DNA of 5,354 nucleotides, taken from Burkholderiaceae bacterium (GTDB lineage Bacteria > Pseudomonadota > Gammaproteobacteria > Burkholderiales > Burkholderiaceae_D). A program made the translations under genes and the position numbers. Shown here in pieces: positions 1 through 5,354 of the stretch (positions are counted from its first letter, which is position 1; each line of letters starts with the position of its first letter). The stretch lies in NCBI GenBank assembly GCA_014379395.1, contig JACMLV010000586.1, positions 1 to 5,354 on the forward strand. The letters run 5' to 3'. Under the pieces are notes generated by a model. The model did no database searches. It was given only the letters and a program-made list of their open reading frames with translations, and was not told the DNA's origin.

Positions 1-303
1 ATTCTTCACCAACAGGCACAACGCCCAATGCATCGAGAAAATCTAGCGGTTCCCAAGAAAATTCTGGCATTCAAATTCCGATGAATTGATTAGTGTAAAA
101 AAACAAAATTTCGGCAAAGGTGACGGTCCGCTCCTGGCCGAACACGGACAGCAGATTAATTTGCTCCAACGTCCGCTTTTGCTAGCCTACCTGGATTCTT
201 CTCTTTCAGATTAATTCCAACCACATTAATTTTCCCGTGCGGATCAATGCTATAAAAATTCGTCTGTTGAAATCGCATTTACATGTATACCGTAAGCAAG
301 CAT
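1..303 (-). pseudogene. Broken protein-coding remnant of unknown family, running off the left edge
   Basis: Read on the minus strand from an ATG at 303-301, the frame gives MLAYGIHVNAISTDEF. It then needs one T removed from the TTTTT at 258-254 to continue as YSIDPHGKINVVGINLKEKN and on to PGRLAK. It next needs one A removed from the AAAA at 180-177 to continue as RTLEQINLLSVFGQERTVTF, AEILFFYTNQFIGI, then TGA at 73-71. In the same frame an ATG follows at once (70-68) with PEFSWEPLDFLDALGVVPVG and EE to the edge. The joined product is protein-like across every break, about 100 residues, which argues for a single damaged gene. The alternatives are homopolymer sequencing errors, or two abutting genes with the second starting at 70. 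The family was not recognised. No start-proximal ribosome site is convincing: a GGAG lies 15 bases before the ATG. Confidence 0.5.
152..216 (+). repeat. Direct repeat CAGATTAATT, two copies (152-161 and 207-216)
   Basis: The ten bases CAGATTAATT occur exactly twice with starts 55 bases apart. A third copy of the core ATTAATT is at 225-231. The repeats lie inside the broken minus-strand gene, where they encode part of its reading (Gln-Ile-Asn-Leu and Gly-Ile-Asn-Leu). Shared codons for Ile-Asn-Leu are the likeliest cause. Confidence 0.5.
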
Positions 304-501
304 AATGAAACAGCTACTCTCCTACATTTAACACTTCAACCTCTTAATTGCAAACTGTCCCGGAGGCTTATTCCAGATCCTTCCGATCTGCTTCCACTTC
401 CCAATTTCAGCGGTTGGTCAGCAAGTGGAACAAGCCAACAGCTGAGCAAGCTCGTCTTCCCCGTCGTCGACCAATCCCCTTCCCCTACAGCCTCGCGTTT
501 G
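304..501. other. Intergenic stretch with no supported gene
   Basis: This stretch separates the broken minus-strand gene from the A2M promoter. It is open in several frames but shows no recognisable protein. A TTG-started + frame at 348-530 (60 codons) and a minus-strand ATG frame at 510-418 (30 codons) have no family likeness and no ribosome site. The minus strand at 417-328 reads PTAEIGKWKQIGRIWNKPPG and on to a TAA in the same frame as the broken gene, so the remnant may once have extended to here. Confidence 0.4.
374..390. repeat. Short inverted repeat CAGATC-5-GATCTG
   Basis: Perfect six-base arms at 374-379 and 385-390 flank the loop CTTCC. It lies in the divergent intergenic region. 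There is no U-tract after it on either strand, so it is not a convincing terminator. It may be chance or a minor protein-binding site. Confidence 0.25.
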
Positions 502-531
502 ATGACGCATTGCAAGAGTATAGTTTATAGT
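502..531 (+). promoter_or_regulatory. Candidate sigma70-type promoter for the A2M gene
   Basis: A -10-like TATAGT (526-531, five of six consensus positions) lies 18 bases downstream of ATGACG (502-507, four of six against TTGACA). The predicted transcription start would be about 537-541, giving a leader of roughly 50 bases before the ATG at 589. A second TATAGT at 519-524 has no well-spaced -35. It is a consensus match in an AT-rich patch only. Confidence 0.4.
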
Positions 532-540
532 CGGAAACTA

Positions 541-560
541 TTGCGCGGATATCAACGCAA
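541..560. promoter_or_regulatory. Operator-like 20-base dyad at the predicted transcription start
   Basis: TTGCGCGGATATCAACGCAA is an imperfect palindrome. The outer arms TTGCG/CGCAA are perfect, the centre GATATC is perfect, and both share the same axis (between 550 and 551). Sixteen of 20 positions are symmetric. It sits just after the candidate -10, a typical place for a repressor operator. It could also form a weak 5'-leader hairpin. No regulator gene is visible in the window. Confidence 0.35.
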
Positions 561-578
561 AATCGCTGTCCACGAACC

Positions 579-584
579 GGGGGA
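579..584 (+). promoter_or_regulatory. Ribosome binding site for the A2M gene
   Basis: GGGGGA ends four bases before the ATG at 589. It is purine-rich but a weak, rather close match to the Shine-Dalgarno consensus. It supports the 589 start over the out-of-frame ATG at 584, which meets a stop after nine codons, and over the upstream in-frame ATGs at 283 and 502. Confidence 0.5.
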
Positions 585-588
585 TGAC

Positions 589-648
589 ATGCAATTCGCT
601 CGCACCGCACTGACGATATCCGTATTTCTTTCGGGGTTGGTTTTCGCG
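589..648 (+). other. Sec signal peptide of the A2M protein
   Basis: The first 20 residues show a short basic N-region (Arg5), a hydrophobic core (about residues 7-19, ALTISVFLSGLVF) and an Ala-X-Ala-like end at VFA before Gln21. There is no cysteine near the cleavage site, so signal peptidase I processing and a soluble periplasmic (or secreted) protein are expected rather than a lipoprotein. The E. coli thioester A2M (YfhM) is known as a lipoprotein, so this differs. Confidence 0.85.
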
Positions 649-3600
649 CAGCCGGTCGCCGAGCCGGGCGCCGTCGTCGAGGCGTTCACGCCCAAGGGCG
701 AGGTGAAAGGCGTGCGGCAGGTCGCCGCCCGCTTCTCCGAGCCGATGGTGGCCTTCGGCGATCCGCGGCTCGAATCGCCGTTCGAGGTGCGCTGCGATGC
801 GAAAGGCCAGGGCCATTGGGCCGACGTGCGCAACTGGGTATACGACTTCGACGCCGACCTGCCCGCCGGCCTCAAATGCAATTTCAGCACGCGCGCCAAG
901 CTCAAGGCGATGTCCGGCAAGGACGTGACCGCCGCCAGCTTCGACTTCAGCACCGGCGGGCCGGCGATCTTGAAAAGCTGGCCGGGCGACGGGAGCGAAT
1001 CCATCGACGAGGACCAGGCCTTCCTGCTCGGCCTCGACGCGGTGGCCGACCTCGCCAGCGTGCGCGAACACGCCTATTGCAGCGTCAGTGGACTCGGCGA
1101 GCGGGTGCCGCTGCAAATCGTCGAAGGCAAGGAGCGCGAGCGGATACTGGCGGAGCAAAAGGGCAAGGCCCGCGATTTGTTCCTGGTGCTGACCAAGCGC
1201 GCCCGGCTCGGCCTGCTGGGCGTGAAAAACAAGCGTCTGGACGACGCGGCGCTCGTCGTCGTGGCGCGCTGCGCCCGCAAGCTGGTCGCCGACAGCAAGG
1301 TCGATATCGTGTGGGACGCCGGCATCCGCACCGCCGCCGGCATCGCCACCAGCGCGGCGCAGACTTTGCATTTCAAGGTGCGCGAACAATTTTCGGCCAA
1401 GTCCAGTTGCGAGCGCGTGAACCCGAAGGCCGGTTGCATCCCGATCCTGCCGATTTCCCTCAATTTCACGGCGCCGGTCGATGCGGCAACCGCCGCGCTG
1501 ATCGAGCTGCGCGGCGCCGACGGCAAGGTGGTGCGCCCGACGCTTCGCGAGCGGGAGGAAATTGTCAATGGCGTCCGCTTCGACGGACCGTTCGCCCCGC
1601 TCAGCGAAGTGACCATCACGCTGCCGGCGCGGTTTCAGGACGACGCCAAGCGCGCGCTCGTCAACGCCGCCTCGTTTCCCTTGAAGATACGCATCGACGA
1701 CGATCCGCCGCTGATCAAATTCCCGTCCCACTTCGGCATTCTTGAAGCCAACGCGCAACCGGCGCTGCCGGTCAGCGTGCGCAATGTCGAGGCGACGTTG
1801 AAGGGCTTGCAGGTCAAGGTGGCGGCGCAACTAGCATCCAACGGTGATGGTGAGTTGGCGAAAATCGACGCCAGCGACGACCAAAGCATCGCGAAGTGGC
1901 TGAACCGGGTGCTGGTCCCGCCGCACGAAAACGATGAACAGCAGCGCGCCTTCGAGGCCAAGCACAAGCGCAATCTGCGCGAGGGCGAGCTCCCCATCCT
2001 GTTCGGCAAGAAGGCCGCCGACGCCAAATCGACGCCGCTGAACCTGCCGCGCGCCGACGGTGCGAAGACCTTCGAGCTGATGGGAATTCCGCTGCCCTCG
2101 CCCGGTTTCTATGTCGTCGAGTTCGCGAGCCAGCGCCTGGGCCAGGCTTTGCACGCCGAGAACAAGCCCTACTACGCCTATTCGAGCGCGCTGGTCACCA
2201 ACATGGGCGTGCATTTCAAGCTGGGGCGCGAATCGTCGCTGGCCTGGGTGACGCAGCTCGACAACGCCAAGCCGGTCAAGGGCGCGCAGGTGAGCGCGGC
2301 GACCTGCGACGGCAAGCACCTATGGAACGGCAAGACCGACGCCGACGGCGTCGTGCGCATCGACGAGCATTTGCCGACCGATTATTACGGCGACCATTGC
2401 TTCGGCCTGCTGATCGTCGCGCGCAAGGATCGGGACATGTCGTTCGCGTTGACGCGATGGAACGACGGCCTCTCCCCCTGGGAATTCAACCTTGGCGGCG
2501 GCAGCACGGCCCAGCCGGTCATTGTCCATACCGTGTTCGACCGCCCGCTGTTTCGCGCCGGCGAAACCGTGTCGATGAAGCATTTCCTGCGCGCGCGCGC
2601 CGGCGCCGGCTTCGAAGGCGTCAAGGTAGAACAGTCGCCCGGCAAGGCGACGCTGACGCACAACGGCAGCGGCCAGAGCTACGAAATGCCGATCCGATGG
2701 CACGCCGGCGCGGGCGTGTCCGAGTGGGCGATTCCGAAGGAGGCCAAGCTGGGCAGTTATGCGGTCAGCCTGGCGCTGAGCGACGGGGAGCGGCAATCGG
2801 GCACCTTCCGCGTCGAGCAATACCGCGTGCCGCTGATGAAGGCGGTGCTCAAGCCGCCCGCCAAGCCCTTGGTCCGGGCCACGAACGTCGACATCGACGC
2901 GCAACTGAGCTACCTGTCGGGCGGCGTCGCGGCGGGCGCGCCGGTCAAGTTCCGCAGCCGGCTGGTGGCCTTTCCGCTGCACTATCCCGACTACGACGAT
3001 TTCCATTTTGGCGGCAAGGCGCCGAAGGAAGGCATCGAAGCCGTCGCGCCGTATTCCTACGATCCGGAGGCCGACGACGGTGAAGGCGGCGATGCGGACG
3101 CGGCCGACGTTCCCGCCGGCGTGGCCGGCTATCCGGTGCGCACGGTCAGCAAGACGCTCGACGCCAGCGGCGGGGCGCGCATCAATTTCGCCGGCCTGCC
3201 GAGGGCGGACGAACCGCGCGCGCTGGAAGTGGAGATGGAATACACCGACCCGAACGGGCAGATCATGACGTCGGCGACGCGCGCTCTGGTGCTGCCGTCG
3301 GCGCTGGTGCTGGGCATGCGCATCGACGGCGGCTTCGCCACCAAGGAGAAGATGTCGTTCAAGGTGCTGGCGCTCGACGCGCGCGGCAGGCCGCAAATCG
3401 GCCGCAAGGTCGGCGTCACCGCCTACCAGCGCAAGACCTACTCCTACCGCAAGCGCCTGCTGGGCGGCTTTTACGCCTATGAGCAAACCGCGGAAGTGAA
3501 ACGGCTCGGCGAGCTGTGCGGCGGCAAAACCGACGACCACGGCCTGTTGCTGTGCGTGGGCGAGGCGCCGGAAACGGGCCAGTTGATGCTCGTCGCAACT

Positions 3601-5354
3601 GCCAAGGACGACGACGGCAACGTGGCGCAGGCGAGCAGCGAGCTCTACGTCGCCGACTCGGACAACTGGTACGCCGCCTCCCAGAACGACCGAATCGACG
3701 TGCTGCCGGAGCGGCGCGAGTACAAGCCGGGCGAGACGGCGCGCTTCGAGGTGCGCATGCCGTTCCGCGAAGCGACCGCCCTGGTGACGGTCGAGCGCGA
3801 GGGCGTGCTGTATTCCAGCGTGGTGCCGATCAGCGCCAAATCGCCCTTCGTCGAGGTGCCGATCGCCAAGAACTTCGGCCCCAACACCTACGTCTCGGTC
3901 ATGGTGGTGCGCGGGCGCGTCGATCCCGAATCGGGCGGGCGCTATTCCTGGCTGCGGCGCATGATCAACCGCATCGGCGTCTTTTTCGGACTGGCGAAAA
4001 AATTGCCGCCCGAAATAGACACCCATCCGACCGCGCTGGTCGACCTGACCAAGCCGGCTTTCAAACTGGGCATCGCGCAGATACGGGTCGGCTGGGACGC
4101 CTACGAGCTCAAGGTCAAGGTCGAAGCGGACAAGCCGGTCTACAAGATCCGCGATCGGGCCATGGTGAAAATCCATGTCAGCGACGCCGCCGGCAAGCCG
4201 GCCGCCAACGCCGAGATCGCGCTGGCGGCGGTCGACGAGGGCTTGCTGTCGCTGGCCGCGCCGACCTCGTGGAAGCTGCTCGAGGCGATGATGGAGCGCC
4301 GCCCCGAGGAAGTGACGACGTCGACCGCGCAATCGCAGGTGATCGGCAAGCGCCACTTCGGCAAGAAGGCGGCCGCGCCGGGCGGCGGCGGTGGCGAGGG
4401 CGCCAACGCGCGCGAACTGTTCGACACCCTGCTGCTGTGGAAGCCGGTCGTGCAGCTCGACGCCAACGGCGACGCGCGCGTCGAGGTGCCGCTCAACGAT
4501 TCGCTCACCGCGTTCCGCATCGCCGCCATCGCCCACGCCGGCGACATGCAGTTCGGCTCGGCGACCGCCACCATCCGCACGACGCAGGAAGTGATGCTGT
4601 TCGCCGGCCTGCCACCGTTCGTGCGCGAGGGCGACCAGTTCGCCGCGATGGTGACGGTGCGCAACGGCGGCGAGCGTCCGCTCACGCTCGACGTCAGCGC
4701 AGGCATGACCGCCGGGGCCGGCATGGCGGAAAAGCCGGTCGGCAAACAACGCGTCAGCCTGAATGCCGGCGAGGCGAGCACCCTCTCCTTCCCCGCCAGC
4801 GTGCCGTTCGATTCAGCCAAATTGAACTGGAACATTTTGGCGACCGAAGTGATGACGCCCGCCCAGCCCAACCTCAAGCCGGCGCGCGACGCGCTCAAAT
4901 TCGTCCAGAGCGTCGGCGCGGCCTACCCGGTGCGCCTGTATCAACAGACGCTGGAGCAACTCGAACCGGGCAAGGCGCTCGGCTTCCCGGTGCAAAAGCC
5001 GGCCGGCGCCATTCCCGGGCGCGGCGGCGTCGAGGTGCGGCTGGTCAATTCGCTGGGCGGCGAGCTGGGCGGCTTGCGCGAGTGGATGACGCGCTATCCC
5101 TACACCTGCCTGGAGCAGCGCGCCTCGGTGGCGGTCGCGCTGGAAGACCCCGCCCGTTGGCGCGGCGTCATGAACAGCCTGCCGTCCTTCCTCGACCGCG
5201 ACGGACTGGCGCGCTATTTCCCGATGGGCTGGCTCGAAGGCGACGACGCGCTGACCGCCTACATCCTGACCATCGCCAACGAAGCCGGCTACGAGGTGCC
5301 GGAGGCCGCGCGCAATCGCATGCTGCGTGGTCTGGAAAATTTCGTCACCGGCCG
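589..5354 (+). CDS. Bacterial alpha-2-macroglobulin, thioester type, 3' end cut by the window edge
   Basis: This is a predicted periplasmic protease inhibitor. In the family, a protease cuts the bait region, the protein collapses around it, and an exposed thioester bonds to it covalently. The frame is open for 1588 codons to the right edge with no stop. Residues 1-20 form a signal peptide with probable cleavage VFA|QP. Residues 65-500 are N-terminal macroglobulin-like beta domains. About 545-610 is a carbohydrate- or Ig-like beta unit (DNAKPVKGAQV). The MG2 hallmark FDRPLFRAGETV lies at 650-661. A bait-like stretch spans about 1228-1275, followed by the conserved LFDTLLLWKP and VPLNDSLTAFRI. 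The thioester motif YPYTCLEQ has Cys1507 and Gln1510. The start at 589 is chosen for the signal peptide and the GGGGGA at 579-584. In-frame ATGs at 283 and 502 would bury the signal peptide. The family is certain. The closest subfamily (E. coli YfhM-like by thioester, YfaS-like by lack of a lipid anchor) is not settled. Confidence 0.96.
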   Translation, partial: MQFARTALTISVFLSGLVFAQPVAEPGAVVEAFTPKGEVKGVRQVAARFSEPMVAFGDPRLESPFEVRCDAKGQGHWADVRNWVYDFDADLPAGLKCNFSTRAKLKAMSGKDVTAASFDFSTGGPAILKSWPGDGSESIDEDQAFLLGLDAVADLASVREHAYCSVSGLGERVPLQIVEGKERERILAEQKGKARDLFLVLTKRARLGLLGVKNKRLDDAALVVVARCARKLVADSKVDIVWDAGIRTAAGIATSAAQTLHFKVREQFSAKSSCERVNPKAGCIPILPISLNFTAPVDAATAALIELRGADGKVVRPTLREREEIVNGVRFDGPFAPLSEVTITLPARFQDDAKRALVNAASFPLKIRIDDDPPLIKFPSHFGILEANAQPALPVSVRNVEATLKGLQVKVAAQLASNGDGELAKIDASDDQSIAKWLNRVLVPPHENDEQQRAFEAKHKRNLREGELPILFGKKAADAKSTPLNLPRADGAKTFELMGIPLPSPGFYVVEFASQRLGQALHAENKPYYAYSSALVTNMGVHFKLGRESSLAWVTQLDNAKPVKGAQVSAATCDGKHLWNGKTDADGVVRIDEHLPTDYYGDHCFGLLIVARKDRDMSFALTRWNDGLSPWEFNLGGGSTAQPVIVHTVFDRPLFRAGETVSMKHFLRARAGAGFEGVKVEQSPGKATLTHNGSGQSYEMPIRWHAGAGVSEWAIPKEAKLGSYAVSLALSDGERQSGTFRVEQYRVPLMKAVLKPPAKPLVRATNVDIDAQLSYLSGGVAAGAPVKFRSRLVAFPLHYPDYDDFHFGGKAPKEGIEAVAPYSYDPEADDGEGGDADAADVPAGVAGYPVRTVSKTLDASGGARINFAGLPRADEPRALEVEMEYTDPNGQIMTSATRALVLPSALVLGMRIDGGFATKEKMSFKVLALDARGRPQIGRKVGVTAYQRKTYSYRKRLLGGFYAYEQTAEVKRLGELCGGKTDDHGLLLCVGEAPETGQLMLVATAKDDDGNVAQASSELYVADSDNWYAASQNDRIDVLPERREYKPGETARFEVRMPFREATALVTVEREGVLYSSVVPISAKSPFVEVPIAKNFGPNTYVSVMVVRGRVDPESGGRYSWLRRMINRIGVFFGLAKKLPPEIDTHPTALVDLTKPAFKLGIAQIRVGWDAYELKVKVEADKPVYKIRDRAMVKIHVSDAAGKPAANAEIALAAVDEGLLSLAAPTSWKLLEAMMERRPEEVTTSTAQSQVIGKRHFGKKAAAPGGGGGEGANARELFDTLLLWKPVVQLDANGDARVEVPLNDSLTAFRIAAIAHAGDMQFGSATATIRTTQEVMLFAGLPPFVREGDQFAAMVTVRNGGERPLTLDVSAGMTAGAGMAEKPVGKQRVSLNAGEASTLSFPASVPFDSAKLNWNILATEVMTPAQPNLKPARDALKFVQSVGAAYPVRLYQQTLEQLEPGKALGFPVQKPAGAIPGRGGVEVRLVNSLGGELGGLREWMTRYPYTCLEQRASVAVALEDPARWRGVMNSLPSFLDRDGLARYFPMGWLEGDDALTAYILTIANEAGYEVPEAARNRMLRGLENFVTG
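4270..4413 (+). other. Bait-region candidate of the A2M protein (residues about 1228-1275)
   Basis: This segment lies between the beta-rich AEIALAAVDEGLLSL stretch and the strongly conserved LFDTLLLWKP block, which is where the bait sits in bacterial A2Ms. It is low in predicted order. It holds several Arg/Lys residues (RR at 1238-1239, KR at 1254-1255, KK at 1259-1260), an AAAP and a run of five Gly (1265-1269). Basic and small residues offer cleavage sites to trypsin-like and elastase-like proteases. The boundaries are inferred from position, not measured. Confidence 0.6.
5095..5118 (+). other. Thioester motif YPYTCLEQ (residues 1503-1510)
   Basis: Codons 5107-5118 encode Cys-Leu-Glu-Gln, the CxEQ signature in which the Cys side chain and Gln form an internal thioester. 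It is preceded by Arg-Tyr-Pro-Tyr, as is usual in bacterial members, and followed by RASVAVAL, the start of a helical thioester domain that continues with GWLEGDDALTAYIL. All catalytic positions are intact, so covalent protease capture is expected. Confidence 0.93.

Noticed and set aside
152..231. ATTAATT repeats as a regulatory array
   Set aside because: They fall within the minus-strand coding remnant and two copies encode Ile-Asn, so shared codons explain them.
418..510. 30-codon minus-strand ATG frame
   Set aside because: It is short, unsupported and overlaps the promoter region. It could be a fragment of the decayed gene but cannot be shown.
348..530. 60-codon + strand frame with a TTG start
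   Set aside because: There is no ribosome site and no family likeness, and it spans the candidate promoter of the next gene.
816..1745. 309-codon + strand open frame
   Set aside because: It overlaps the A2M frame out of phase and is extremely Arg-rich, a typical GC-rich +1 shadow.
538..1830. 430-codon open frame on the minus strand
   Set aside because: It is antisense to the clear A2M N-terminus and has shadow-type composition (Arg, Ala, Gly, His, Asp).
2322..3083. 253-codon + strand open frame
   Set aside because: It is out of phase with the A2M frame, Arg-rich, and no motif was found.
2320..4749. 809-codon open frame on the minus strand
   Set aside because: It lies wholly antisense to the A2M gene, is rich in Arg/His/Ala/Gly as expected of a GC-bias shadow, and has no recognisable domain.

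Overview
The window holds one dominant gene: the 5' portion (1588 codons) of a very large bacterial alpha-2-macroglobulin (A2M, bMG family) on the + strand. It starts at 589 and runs off the right edge. The protein has a cleavable signal peptide with no lipobox, a long series of macroglobulin-type beta domains, a bait-like region and an intact Cys-Leu-Glu-Gln thioester motif near the right edge. It should be a periplasmic protease trap. The strong GC bias of the gene and its many G/C third positions fit a GC-rich proteobacterium. A beta-proteobacterium such as a Burkholderiales/Oxalobacteraceae member is a guess from style, not a demonstrated assignment.

The left ~530 bases are visibly AT-richer and look different in origin. 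On the minus strand, 303 down to 1 reads as a protein-like sequence broken by two single-base frameshifts, both in homopolymer runs (TTTTT at 258-254 and AAAA at 180-177, minus-strand reading), and by one in-frame TGA at 73-71. It is most simply a decayed gene, or a gene with homopolymer sequencing errors, that continues beyond the left edge. I do not recognise its family.

Between the broken gene and the A2M gene (about 304-588) lies a divergent intergenic region. It has a plausible sigma70-type promoter (502-531), a 20-base dyad exactly where transcription would start (541-560), and a short ribosome binding site at 579-584. A regulated promoter for the A2M gene is the simplest reading. All other long open frames, especially the 809- and 430-codon ones on the minus strand, are GC-bias shadows of the A2M gene.

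The A2M gene is the only gene here whose function can be stated. In other bacteria, thioester-bearing A2Ms often sit next to pbpC (PBP1C). That neighbour would lie to the right of this window and cannot be seen.
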